The notes under the pieces: generated by a model
The model's input: only the letters and a program-made list of their open reading frames with translations
The model's database searches: none
What the model was told of the DNA's origin: nothing
Part shown: positions 7,898 to 16,210 of the stretch, one piece after another
How positions within the stretch are numbered: the stretch's first letter is position 1
Layout of the letters: the number at the start of each line of letters is the position of its first letter
Position numbers and translations under genes: made by a program
Assembly: GCF_036263595.1 (NCBI RefSeq)
Contig: NZ_DATAGQ010000148.1
Coordinates: forward strand, 1-64,000
Direction: 5' to 3'
From: Geminicoccus sp036263595
GTDB taxonomy: Bacteria > Pseudomonadota > Alphaproteobacteria > Geminicoccales > Geminicoccaceae
Length of the DNA: 64,000 nt

Positions 7898-9199
7898 ATG
7901 ACTCTCTGTTCCTTCGAGCGATCCAGGCAGCGTATCGCCGAGGCGAGCCGCCTCATCCCGGGTGGCGTCAGCAGCCACTTTCGGTTCGGCGTCTCCCCCA
8001 CGCCGCTGGTGATCGAACGCGCCGACGGCGTCTATCTCTACGATGCCGACGGCAACCGGCTGATCGACTATTATCTGGCATTGGGGCCGATGATCCTGGG
8101 CCACACGCCAGTCGACGTCATTGAGGCCGCAAGAGCGCAGCTCGAGCGCGGCATCCTCTATGGCGGCCAGAGCGAGCTCGAGTTCGACGCCGCGCGGCTG
8201 GTCTGCGAGATGGTGCCCTGCGCGGAGCGGGTCCGCTTCGCCTCGTCAGGATCCGAGGCCGTGCAACTGGCGTTGCGCCTGGCCCGCGCCACCACGGGCC
8301 GCAAGACCGTCTTGAAGTTCGAGGGGCATTATCATGGCTGGCTGGACAGCGTGCTCTGGAGCGTGGGGACGCCACCGGACGATCTCGGACCAGAAGCGCA
8401 GCCGATCCCGTTTGCCGGCAGTTCCGGCCAGGACCCGATGGCGGGCGCGCATGTCGAGGTGCTTTCCTGGAACCGGACGGAACAGGTCGTCGAGCGGCTG
8501 GCGCGCGGCGATGTCGCCGCGGTGATCATGGAACCCATGATGTGCAACAGCGGCGGGATCCTGCCGCTGCCCGGCTATCTGGAGGCGGTTCGCAAGGCGT
8601 GCACGGACAGCGGCACCGTGCTGATCTTCGACGAAGTGATCACCGGCTTCAGGGTCGGACCGGGTGGCGCCCAGCAGCGCCTGGGCGTCACGCCCGACCT
8701 GGCGATCTTCGCCAAGGCCATCGCCAACGGCTTCTCGGTGGCAGCCGTCGCGGGCCAAGCTCGCTTCATGGACCAGTTGGCGCACGGCGGCATCATTCAC
8801 GGCGGCACCTACAATGCCCAATCGATCGCCATGGCGGCCACGATCGCGACCTTGAAGCGTCTCAACACGCCTGGCGTTTTCGAGATGATGGAAGAGCGGG
8901 GCCAACGGCTGATGACGGGCCTGAGCGACGCGCTCAAGGAAGCCGGCATCCCTGCCACCGTAAGGGGGCTGCCCCAGATCTTCAGCGTGGCCCTCGGTCT
9001 GAAGACACCGCCCGTCAACTACCGCGACACGCTGGCAACCGACCGCAAGAGGTACATCCGGTTGACCACGGCCATGCTGGAGCGTGGCGTGCGCGCCCTG
9101 GAGCGTGGTGCCTGGTTCCTGTCGACGGAGCACGACGACGAGATCATCGCCACCACGATCGCAGCGTTCCGCGAGGCGCTCGCGACGATCCGGACCTGA
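7898..9199 (+). CDS. Class III PLP aminotransferase, glutamate-1-semialdehyde aminomutase-like
   Basis: 433 residues, full length for class III aminotransferases. PLP contacts are visible: the SSGSEAV phosphate-binding turn at 117-123, FDEV at 244-247, and the Schiff-base lysine Lys273 in FAKAIANGF. The N-terminal SRLIPGGVSS and the overall order resemble glutamate-1-semialdehyde 2,1-aminomutase. Many such proteins outside haem operons are beta-amino acid or other transaminases, and the catabolic setting, 34 bases behind the dehydrogenase, argues for that rather than hemL. Last gene of the LacI-controlled locus. Confidence 0.85.
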   Translation: MTLCSFERSRQRIAEASRLIPGGVSSHFRFGVSPTPLVIERADGVYLYDADGNRLIDYYLALGPMILGHTPVDVIEAARAQLERGILYGGQSELEFDAARLVCEMVPCAERVRFASSGSEAVQLALRLARATTGRKTVLKFEGHYHGWLDSVLWSVGTPPDDLGPEAQPIPFAGSSGQDPMAGAHVEVLSWNRTEQVVERLARGDVAAVIMEPMMCNSGGILPLPGYLEAVRKACTDSGTVLIFDEVITGFRVGPGGAQQRLGVTPDLAIFAKAIANGFSVAAVAGQARFMDQLAHGGIIHGGTYNAQSIAMAATIATLKRLNTPGVFEMMEERGQRLMTGLSDALKEAGIPATVRGLPQIFSVALGLKTPPVNYRDTLATDRKRYIRLTTAMLERGVRALERGAWFLSTEHDDEIIATTIAAFREALATIRT

Positions 9200-9403
9200 A
9201 GCCTACTAGGGTCGTCGCGGCCGACTGGACCCCATGCGGAACCGCCGCCAGGTCCATGCGCGAATGCTCCGCCGACTATCGGGACGTGGATGGGGTTCAT
9301 CCTCGACGGGCCATGCCTGCAGGCTGGTCACTTTGGCGGATCTCGACTGCCCCGCATGCTAGCGAGGTGGCGTGGCTTGGAGGATGAGAGGTGCGGGAGC
9401 CGG

Positions 9404-9562
9404 TCATACCTGACGCGCCGTAGGTCTTGCGTCAGTGGACTGGTCGATGACTGCCCAGTCGCCACGTTTCATCGTCATCTCGTCGCCAGGACCATCAACC
9501 AGCAGTCGAATATTCTCCACAGATTCGTATAATTCAGTTGATGAGATCGGTTGCCATTTCAA
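9404..9562 (-). CDS. Possible small protein, 52 residues, unrecognised
   Basis: Read leftward from a TTG at 9562 this frame gives LKWQPISSTELYESVENIRL and continues to RPTARQV and a stop at 9404. The composition is balanced and protein-like, unlike most shadow frames in this GC-rich DNA, and the DNA here is lower in GC than the surroundings. There is only a weak purine stretch before the TTG; an internal ATG would leave about 24 residues. No family is recognised. It may be a small gene or the relic of one, and it lies antisense to the leader of the TonB receptor. Confidence 0.25.
   Translation of the reverse strand: MKWQPISSTELYESVENIRLLVDGPGDEMTMKRGDWAVIDQSTDARPTARQV
9528..9533 (+). promoter_or_regulatory. 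Candidate -10 element (TATAAT) upstream of TonB receptor
   Basis: An exact TATAAT occurs at 9528-9533, in a locally AT-rich patch 89 bases before the receptor start. No good -35 is present at the expected distance; the best match is a weak GTCGAA at 9505-9510. Exact -10 boxes are rare by chance in DNA this GC-rich, but the assignment is tentative. Confidence 0.3.
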
Positions 9563-9571
9563 CTTCAGGGT

Positions 9572-9611
9572 GAGAAACCGGCCCAAGCACCTGTCAGGGT
9601 GCGGGTTTCTC
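9572..9611 (+). promoter_or_regulatory. Leader hairpin abutting the ribosome binding site of the TonB receptor gene
   Basis: GAGAAACC (9572-9579) pairs with GGTTTCTC (9604-9611), and inside it GCACC (9587-9591) pairs with GGTGC (9598-9602). The stem ends one base before GGAGG (9613-9617), the ribosome binding site of the ATG at 9622. It resembles a translational control element, but no known riboswitch consensus, including cobalamin, is recognised in it. Confidence 0.4.
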
Positions 9612-9621
9612 TGGAGGTTCC

Positions 9622-11733
9622 ATGGCACCACCTGCGCCGTCGCCGCCCCGACGCAGGTCGACGCTCTCCATCGCCAAGCCCATCCTGGTCCAACCGCGCA
9701 ATGGCCGGCGCCCCTCGCCCGGCGCAGCTGTTTCTCGCTGGCACGCGTTCTCTCTCGCCGTTCATGGGTCCGCCAGGACTGCGTCGACAGCACTGGTACT
9801 GCTGGCTCTGCTGTCCGTCACACCTGCCCAGGCGGGTTCGGCCGGCGATGCCTGGACCGATGCACTGCTGGCCGCCCGCATCACACCCAGCGGATCGCTG
9901 ACACCCTCCAATCGAGCCAACCTGGAGATCATTCGCGCCGACCGCATCCAGGCTGCCCTTGCGCAGGATGTGCCGAGCCTGCTCCAGGAGGTTGCCGGGA
10001 TCGACCTGTCGGAGCGGACGAGTCCCTCGCCCGACGCCATGTCGATCGGCGGCTACGCGGCACCCCGTCAGTCTGCGGCCACCCTGCTGGTCAACGGGCA
10101 GGAGGTGCGGTCAAGCCATTCCGATGCGATCGGTTTGTCGAGCCTGCCGATCCAGATGGACGAGATCCGCCAGATCGAAATCCTGCGCAGTAGCGACGCC
10201 CCCGTCGGCCGTGAAGGCCAAGCCGAGCTCGTCAACATCATCACGGCGGATCCAGCGCTGGATGGCGCCAGCTTTCTCTCCGCCACGATCGGGAATGACG
10301 ACGTGGCCGAAGACCAAGCGCCATCGGCATGGCGATGGAGCCTGTCCGCCGGATGGCGCTCGCCCAGCTTGGCGGGCGGAGATCATGGGGCGGATCCAGG
10401 CGCGGCTGACACCCGGGACGGGATCGGCGACTACCAGCTTCATCTGGCGTCGCGCACTCTCTGGCGTTTCAGCGAGGCAGGGTTCCTGGAGCTGAAGGGC
10501 CATCACGCCGAGGCAAGCCGCGCGCCGATTTCGAGCGATGGAGCGCCGGGTACAGAGCTCGTTCGCGACAAGGTCGCGGTGCGTTTCGCCAGCGACAGCC
10601 CGTTCGGGTTTCTCCAGGCCCGGGCCTACACGGACCGCTGGTTCGACGACCGCACGGGGACCGGGCATCGCATCAGCGCGGTCTCGCTCGACGACGCCAT
10701 CGTGCCGTTCGCGGACAATGTTCTCGTCCTGGCTGGCGAGGTCCTCGAGTTTGCCAGCGCTGATCAGACGTCCCGGCGCCATCTTACCGCCAGCGCCACC
10801 TGGAACTGGGCAGGTCCGTCCAGCCTGAGTGCCAAGAGCGGCATTCGCCTCGATCAGGTCCAGCCAGGAGCGGATCGGCATGGGCAGCTCGCGGACCCTG
10901 CAAGACTGGTAAGCTACCATGCAGACTTGGTCTGGCAACCAAGCGACCGCTCGCGCCTGCGCCTGCAAACCAGGCGGGGAACCCGGCTGCCGCCGATGAT
11001 TGGCGGCGGCTGGACCCATGATCCCGTGCGCTGGAGCTTGCGCCAGGATCCGGACCTTCATGCCGAGACCGCCAGCCACCACAGCCTGGACTACGAGCAG
11101 CGGCTGGGCGACGGGTCGATCCTGTGGCGCTCCGGCCTGTTCATCCGTCACGACTTCGCCCCGGCCTTCCAGGAGCTTGATGCCGATTGGACGATCGGCA
11201 GTGCTGCCGGTATTGCGCCGCATGATGACGTCCGGATCTTCGGTGGCAGTTGGTCCTTGTCGCACGATCCACTGCAGGGCTGGCGCTGGGGGGTCGGCTA
11301 CGGCATGGCCGTCGCGATGGGTCAGCACCAGCCGACCCCATCGGGGGTATCGACACCGGTGGGCGCCGGTCGCACCACTACCACGACCCATGTCGCCAGG
11401 CTCCGGATCGGGCATATCTGGGGCCGCCGGGACACTGGCCTGTTTGCACAGGCAACCGTGACGCCAGCCGAGGCGGACCGGCATGACCAACCTTCGGCAG
11501 GAAGGGACGACGCCGGGGACGAGACGACTCTCATTACCAGGATCGCCTATCGGCTATCCGACCAGGCAAGCGTCGCCTTCGTCGCCGCCAGCGCGAAGGC
11601 CCATCGTGGCAGCCCGGCGCGTGATCCAGAGCCCGAACTGGAAGCCTATCTTACGCTCAAGATCGCGCTGGCGCCCACCACCCGCAGCGACGGCTCCACC
11701 CCTTCCCTGCGCCAGATGGCGATGGCGGACTAG
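9622..11733 (+). CDS. TonB-dependent outer-membrane receptor
   Basis: 703 residues. A long basic N-terminal extension precedes a signal-like hydrophobic stretch ending AQAGSAGDA near residue 75. A plug domain follows at about 90-210, with the typical DVPSLLQEVAGI, LLVNGQEV and IEILR elements, and then a beta-rich region of about 480 residues forming the barrel. The last strand (EAYLTLKIAL) is followed by a roughly 20-residue tail, so the usual C-terminal aromatic is not terminal. ATG 9622 has a strong GGAGG site. No tonB, ABC or siderophore gene lies beside it, so the ligand (iron chelate, cobalamin, other) is unknown. Confidence 0.85.
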   Translation: MAPPAPSPPRRRSTLSIAKPILVQPRNGRRPSPGAAVSRWHAFSLAVHGSARTASTALVLLALLSVTPAQAGSAGDAWTDALLAARITPSGSLTPSNRANLEIIRADRIQAALAQDVPSLLQEVAGIDLSERTSPSPDAMSIGGYAAPRQSAATLLVNGQEVRSSHSDAIGLSSLPIQMDEIRQIEILRSSDAPVGREGQAELVNIITADPALDGASFLSATIGNDDVAEDQAPSAWRWSLSAGWRSPSLAGGDHGADPGAADTRDGIGDYQLHLASRTLWRFSEAGFLELKGHHAEASRAPISSDGAPGTELVRDKVAVRFASDSPFGFLQARAYTDRWFDDRTGTGHRISAVSLDDAIVPFADNVLVLAGEVLEFASADQTSRRHLTASATWNWAGPSSLSAKSGIRLDQVQPGADRHGQLADPARLVSYHADLVWQPSDRSRLRLQTRRGTRLPPMIGGGWTHDPVRWSLRQDPDLHAETASHHSLDYEQRLGDGSILWRSGLFIRHDFAPAFQELDADWTIGSAAGIAPHDDVRIFGGSWSLSHDPLQGWRWGVGYGMAVAMGQHQPTPSGVSTPVGAGRTTTTTHVARLRIGHIWGRRDTGLFAQATVTPAEADRHDQPSAGRDDAGDETTLITRIAYRLSDQASVAFVAASAKAHRGSPARDPEPELEAYLTLKIALAPTTRSDGSTPSLRQMAMAD

Positions 11734-12063
11734 GACACACCTCATGCAGAGTGGACCTGCAGGGAGATACTGGCGCAACTGCACCGGCTGCCCAGATAGT
11801 TCGGCTCATTTGGCCAACTGATAGTGAGCACCACGGAGATCATTCCGTGACCCAAACAAATCAAAGAAGCACTCGCCGATCGCAGCCGAGCAATATCGGC
11901 GCCAATGAAGCCTGAAGGTCAATAAGCAGAGCCGCAGCGTCGATTTCTGCATCCATGCCGCAAGGGAGTTGGCGGGCAAGGTCGGATCACCTGTCGAGGC
12001 CGCTTATATCGAGCCGCCCGGAGCAGCCTCCGGCAACCCTGGCTTTGCGGAACCTACCGGGCG
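11734..12063. other. Intergenic gap between convergent genes
   Basis: No gene is seen. It separates the 3' ends of the TonB receptor and the LysR regulator. A small perfect hairpin, CACGGA (11832-11837) with TCCGTG (11844-11849), could contribute to transcript ending but has no T-run. Confidence 0.4.
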
Positions 12064-12957
12064 CTATTCCACCGGCGGCCGGATCTTCTCAAGCCGGTGC
12101 CGCAGGAAATCGATGAAGTGTCGGACCTTGGCCGACAGGTTCAACCGTTCGGGATAGACGGCGTAGATATGCGCCACACTGTGGTGCCGAGGCAGCACCA
12201 CCCGCAGGCGGCCCGCAGCGATGTGCCGGTTCACGTCCCATTCAGACCGCATCATGATGCCGAGCCCCTGAATGGCCCAGTTCACCGCGATCTCGCCGTC
12301 ATTGGTGGACAGCGTGCCGCTGACCTTGACGCTGTCGCCCCCTTCAAAGCGCCAGACGTCGTACGCGTCGTGCTCTTGGCGCAGCACGATGCAGTTGTGG
12401 GCGGCAAGGTCGGCCAGACGTCGCGGCGTGCCGTGCCGGGCGAGATAGCTTGGCGCAGCGACGAGCAGTCGGCGGTTGCGCATCAGGAGTCGGGAGATCA
12501 GTCGCGATGAGGGCGGCAGGCCGAAGCGGATGCCCAGGTCGAATCCCTCTTCCACGAGATTGTGCGGCGCGTCCGACAAGACGAGTTGGGCCTCGACCTC
12601 CGGATGCTGGCCGATGAAGTCGCCGATCGCGGGTGCGATATGTTCGCGTCCGAACTGGAAGGTCGCGTTGACCTTGAGCAGTCCGCGGGGGCGCTCCCGC
12701 GAGCGGGCAAGAGACTGCTCGATCATCTCGATCTGGCTGGCGATCGCGAGCGCCGCCTCCAGGTACGCCTCGCCTTCGCTGGTAAGGCTCGTCCGCCGCG
12801 TGGTGCGGTTCATCAGCCGGGTGCCGAGCCGGTCCTCGATCCGGGCGAGGCGACGGCTGACGGCCGACGGAGAGATCCCCAGCTCCAGCGCGGCGCCGCT
12901 GAAGCTGCTCTGCCGGGCCAGCAGCGCAAAGAACTGCATGTCGCTGTCCAGTGTCAT
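12064..12957 (-). CDS. LysR-family regulator, DmlR-like, of the tartrate/D-malate locus
   Basis: 297 residues, standard LysR length. Residues 1-60 are the winged HTH (ALELGISPSAVSRRLARIED), followed by the linker helix and a two-lobed effector domain at about 90-290. The HTH start DSDMQFFALLARQSSFSGAA resembles the DmlR group. ATG 12957 is preceded by GGGAGGCAAGA. It is transcribed away from the TTT transporter and tartrate dehydrogenase genes. In E. coli, DmlR activates the D-malate dehydrogenase gene dmlA, which matches the dmlA-like gene in this locus. The effector is probably tartrate or malate (inferred). Confidence 0.9.
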   Translation of the reverse strand: MTLDSDMQFFALLARQSSFSGAALELGISPSAVSRRLARIEDRLGTRLMNRTTRRTSLTSEGEAYLEAALAIASQIEMIEQSLARSRERPRGLLKVNATFQFGREHIAPAIGDFIGQHPEVEAQLVLSDAPHNLVEEGFDLGIRFGLPPSSRLISRLLMRNRRLLVAAPSYLARHGTPRRLADLAAHNCIVLRQEHDAYDVWRFEGGDSVKVSGTLSTNDGEIAVNWAIQGLGIMMRSEWDVNRHIAAGRLRVVLPRHHSVAHIYAVYPERLNLSAKVRHFIDFLRHRLEKIRPPVE

Positions 12958-13141
12958 TCTTGCCTCCCGCGCAAAAATGATGTGACGGATGAGACATTAT
13001 CAACCGTGGCGCACCAAGCTATTTTTCCGAGATCCGGGTTCGCGCTCACCGCGCGAAAGCGCGCGAGAAGCACATCGCCCGGTTCAGGGGAAGGCTGGCC
13101 GCCGCATGCATGGCAGCTTCTGCCTCTCCATGACCAACCGC

Positions 13142-13159
13142 CCGACCATCAATGGTCGG
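13142..13159. promoter_or_regulatory. 18-bp perfect palindrome before the TTT operon
   Basis: CCGACCAT (13142-13149) and ATGGTCGG (13152-13159) are exact reverse complements separated by two bases. It lies 18 bases upstream of the binding-protein start, in the interval shared with the divergent LysR gene. With a two-base loop it is more credible as a protein-binding dyad than as an RNA hairpin. It is close to the start codon for an activator site, so autoregulation or a second regulator is possible. Confidence 0.45.
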
Positions 13160-13177
13160 CACAGGGGAGGACGCCCG

Positions 13178-14140
13178 ATGGCATCCAAGACACTTCTCGC
13201 CATGGCAGCCGCGGCCACACTGGGTCTCGCGGGCCAGGTTGCGGCGCAGGAGGCGTCGGACTTTCCGACCAAGCCCATGACCTACATCATCCCGTTCAAC
13301 GCGGGCGGCGAATCCGACATCTCCGCGCGCTTCCAGCAGAGTGTCTGGAACAAGGTCACGGGGCAGGACGTCGTGATCCAGTACCAGCCCGGCGCCGGCG
13401 GTGCGCAGGCCTGGTCGCAGCTGAACCAGATCGCGGGCGACGGCTACACGATCATGGGCATCAACCTGCCCCACACGGTGCTGCAGCCGATGGAAGGCGA
13501 GTCCGGCTATCAGACCGACGATCTGACGCCGGTGCACTACTTCCACTACACGCCCGACGCGATCTTCGTGTCGAAGGACAGCCAGTTCCAGACGCTTGAG
13601 CAACTCGTCGAGTATGCCAAGGCCAACCCTGGCCTCGTGACCTTCTCGGGCTCGGGCTCAAACTCGTCTAACAATCTTGCCCAGGTGAAATTCGACGAGC
13701 TGGCAGGAATCACGACGACCTATGTGCCGTTCTCCGGCACGAGTCCGGCCATCACCGCGGTGCTCGGCAACCAGACGGTGGCCGGCTTCAACTACGCGAC
13801 CTCGGGCGTGAGCCAGGGCGAGGAGCTGCGGATGCTTGCCGTCGCGTCCGACGAGCGGCTGCCGGCCTTCCCTGACGTGCCGACCTTTAAGGAACTTGGC
13901 TACGACCTCGTCGGCGGCGCCTATCGGGGCGTGGCGGTGCCGGATTCGACACCCGAGGAACTGCGGCAGCGGATCTCGCAGATCGTGCAGCAGATCAACG
14001 AGGACCCGGAGTTCCAGCAGAAGATGGAGGATGCAGGGTTCGTGCTGACCGACATCACCTATGACAAGATGCCGGCATTCCTGGAGGAGATGACGGCGGA
14101 ATACACGAAGGGCGCCAAGGCCCTCGGCATCCTCCAGTAA
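13178..14140 (+). CDS. tctC: Tripartite tricarboxylate transporter solute-binding protein (TctC/Bug family)
   Basis: 320 residues from the ATG at 13178, chosen because GGGGAGG precedes it and a signal peptide follows (MASKTLLAMAAAATLGLAG, cleavage near VAAQEAS). The mature protein is a Bug-family binding protein: PMTYIIPFNAGGESD near the start, then QYQPGAGGAQA, and GSGSNSSNN in the first ligand loop. It captures a carboxylate in the periplasm for the TctA-TctB fusion encoded 11 bases downstream. The surrounding enzymes point to tartrate or malate as ligand (inferred). Confidence 0.93.
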   Translation: MASKTLLAMAAAATLGLAGQVAAQEASDFPTKPMTYIIPFNAGGESDISARFQQSVWNKVTGQDVVIQYQPGAGGAQAWSQLNQIAGDGYTIMGINLPHTVLQPMEGESGYQTDDLTPVHYFHYTPDAIFVSKDSQFQTLEQLVEYAKANPGLVTFSGSGSNSSNNLAQVKFDELAGITTTYVPFSGTSPAITAVLGNQTVAGFNYATSGVSQGEELRMLAVASDERLPAFPDVPTFKELGYDLVGGAYRGVAVPDSTPEELRQRISQIVQQINEDPEFQQKMEDAGFVLTDITYDKMPAFLEEMTAEYTKGAKALGILQ

Positions 14141-14151
14141 GGCCGCCTCGG

Positions 14152-16197
14152 ATGGACCTGCTCGGCTACCTGTTCGAGGCGCTCAGCCCGTTCAACCTGC
14201 TCCTTGCCATCGTCGGCGTGGTGCTGGGAACGGTGGTCGGCGCATTGCCTGGGCTTTCGGCGACCATGGCAGTGGCCGTGCTGGTTCCATTCACGTTCAC
14301 GATGGACCCCGCCGCGGGCCTGATCGCGCTCGGCGCGATCTATACGGGCGCGATCTACGGCGGGGCCTTCGCGGCCATCCTTGTCAACACGCCGGGAACG
14401 CCGTCCTCGATCGCGACCACCTTCGACGGCTACCCGATGGCGCGGCGAGGTGATGGCGGGCTGGCGGTGACCCTCGCCACTATCGCCTCGGTGATCGGCG
14501 GCCTGATCGGCGCGATCAGCCTCCTTCTGCTGGCGCCGCCGCTTGCGCGGGTGGCGCTCGCCTTCGGTCCGCCGGAATATTTCTGGCTGGCCATCTTCGG
14601 ACTGACGCTGATCTCGGCGCTCTCGGTCGGCAACACGCTCAAGGGGCTCATCGGCGCCTGCCTTGGCCTGCTGCTATCCATGGTGGGCGTGGCGGTGGTG
14701 GGCGGCGACGTGCGCTACACCGGCGGGATGCAGGCCTTTCTCGGCGGAGTAGACATCACCTCGGCGCTGATCGGGCTCTATTGCGTGCCCGTCATCATCG
14801 ACCTCGTGGCGACGCGCGACCCGCACCTCAAGGTGACCGCCGGCGACGATGGCATCCGCCTCCGCGAGGCATGGGACATCACCTGGCGGCAGAAGTTCAA
14901 CGTGATCCGCTCGTCGGTCATCGGCACCGTGATCGGCATCCTTCCCGGTGCTGGCGGCTCGATCGCCGGCCTCGTCAGCTATTCCGAGGCCCGCCGGTCC
15001 TCGCCCCGCTCGGCGCATTTCGGCAAGGGCGAGCCGGACGGTGTGATCGCGACCGAGGCCGCGAACAATGCGACGGTCGGCGGCGGCTTCATCCCGACCT
15101 TGGTGCTCGGGATCCCCGGCACGCCGCCCGACGCGATCATCCTCGGCGCGCTGCTCGTGCAGGGAATCAAGATCGGGCCCACGCTCTTCGCGTCCGAAGG
15201 GCACATCGTATACACCTTCATCTACGGCCTGCTGATCGCAACGTTGCTCATGCTCCCGATCGGGCTTCTGATCGGGCGTTACGCCTACAAGTCGGTCGTA
15301 GCGTTCCCCAAGGCGCTGCTGGTGCCCACGGTGGCTTTCCTGACTGTCGTCGGCTCGTTCGCGATCCACTCCAACCCTCAGGACACGCAGGTCATGTTCG
15401 GCCTGGGAGTCCTGGCCTGGGTTCTCAATCGCTACGGGTTCGCACCCTCGCCGATCGTGCTGGGCCTCGTCCTCGGCCAGATCGCGGAGCAGGGCTTCGT
15501 GCAGACCTACCTTATCGGGAACTCCACCCAGAACCTCGGCGGCATGTTCTTCGGCCGTCCGATCAGCATCGGCATCATCGCCGCCGCCCTTCTGACGCTG
15601 CTCTACCCATTCTGGGCCGGATGGCGTGCGCGGCGGCGTGCCGTCACGCCACTGACCGAGATCGCCGAGGCGGCGAGCGAGCGGCCAGGCGCTCTCGACT
15701 CTCCGCACCCCTTGCCCGAGGCCGAGCCTCCCGCTGCCCGTGGCCATGACTGGGGCGCGGTGGCGCTGGCGGCGATCATTTTCCTGATCGCGGTGAGCGC
15801 ATTCTGGAGCACCCGCGGCATGTCGGCGATGGGCTCGATCTTTCCCACGACGATCTCGGTGGTCCTCGCCGCTCTGACGCTCGCCCTCATCGCGCTGGGC
15901 ATCGCCGGACGCGGCCGCCCGGGGAAGGCCGAGACGATGGTGGGGCCTGTGTCGAATGCGCGTCGGGCCATCCTGGCCATCGTCTTCGGGATCTGGGTCT
16001 GGCTGCTTCCGATCGTAGGCTTGGCCGTAACGAGCCTCACGGCATTCCTGGCGCTGACGGCGGTGGGCGAGCACGAGGCGGTGCCAGTCCGTACCTGGGT
16101 CATCCGTGCTGTCGTCGCTGTGGCCATCGTCGCCGCGTTCTGGTGGCTGATGTCGGACGTGCTGCTCCTCCGGATGCCGAACGGCGTGCTGTTCTGA
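14152..16197 (+). CDS. tctA: TTT permease: TctA large subunit fused to a TctB-like small subunit
   Basis: 681 residues against about 500 for ordinary TctA. Residues of about 1-495 are TctA, with its family signatures GALPGLSATMAVAVLVPFTF, the NTPGTPSS loop and LGIPGTPPDA. A polar linker at about 505-530 (rich in Glu, Pro and Ala) leads to about 150 more residues with four or five hydrophobic helices ending LLLRMPNGVLF, which resembles the length, topology and end of TctB. No separate tctB lies in the locus, so this is best read as a TctA-TctB fusion. It imports the TctC ligand across the inner membrane. Confidence 0.88.
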   Translation: MDLLGYLFEALSPFNLLLAIVGVVLGTVVGALPGLSATMAVAVLVPFTFTMDPAAGLIALGAIYTGAIYGGAFAAILVNTPGTPSSIATTFDGYPMARRGDGGLAVTLATIASVIGGLIGAISLLLLAPPLARVALAFGPPEYFWLAIFGLTLISALSVGNTLKGLIGACLGLLLSMVGVAVVGGDVRYTGGMQAFLGGVDITSALIGLYCVPVIIDLVATRDPHLKVTAGDDGIRLREAWDITWRQKFNVIRSSVIGTVIGILPGAGGSIAGLVSYSEARRSSPRSAHFGKGEPDGVIATEAANNATVGGGFIPTLVLGIPGTPPDAIILGALLVQGIKIGPTLFASEGHIVYTFIYGLLIATLLMLPIGLLIGRYAYKSVVAFPKALLVPTVAFLTVVGSFAIHSNPQDTQVMFGLGVLAWVLNRYGFAPSPIVLGLVLGQIAEQGFVQTYLIGNSTQNLGGMFFGRPISIGIIAAALLTLLYPFWAGWRARRRAVTPLTEIAEAASERPGALDSPHPLPEAEPPAARGHDWGAVALAAIIFLIAVSAFWSTRGMSAMGSIFPTTISVVLAALTLALIALGIAGRGRPGKAETMVGPVSNARRAILAIVFGIWVWLLPIVGLAVTSLTAFLALTAVGEHEAVPVRTWVIRAVVAVAIVAAFWWLMSDVLLLRMPNGVLF

Positions 16198-16210
16198 ACA
16201 AGGGAAAAGG

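Noticed and set aside
7898..9199. Assignment as hemL (haem biosynthesis)
   Set aside because: It resembles glutamate-1-semialdehyde aminomutase, but alphaproteobacteria normally make 5-aminolevulinate from glycine and succinyl-CoA, and the gene sits in a catabolic operon.
9200..9621. Cobalamin riboswitch before the TonB receptor
   Set aside because: No GCCACTG box or the conserved core is present; only the unrelated hairpin at 9572-9611.
14674..16074. Leftward open frame of 466 codons opposite the TctA-TctB gene
   Set aside because: Same shadow composition; the plus-strand permease is unambiguous.
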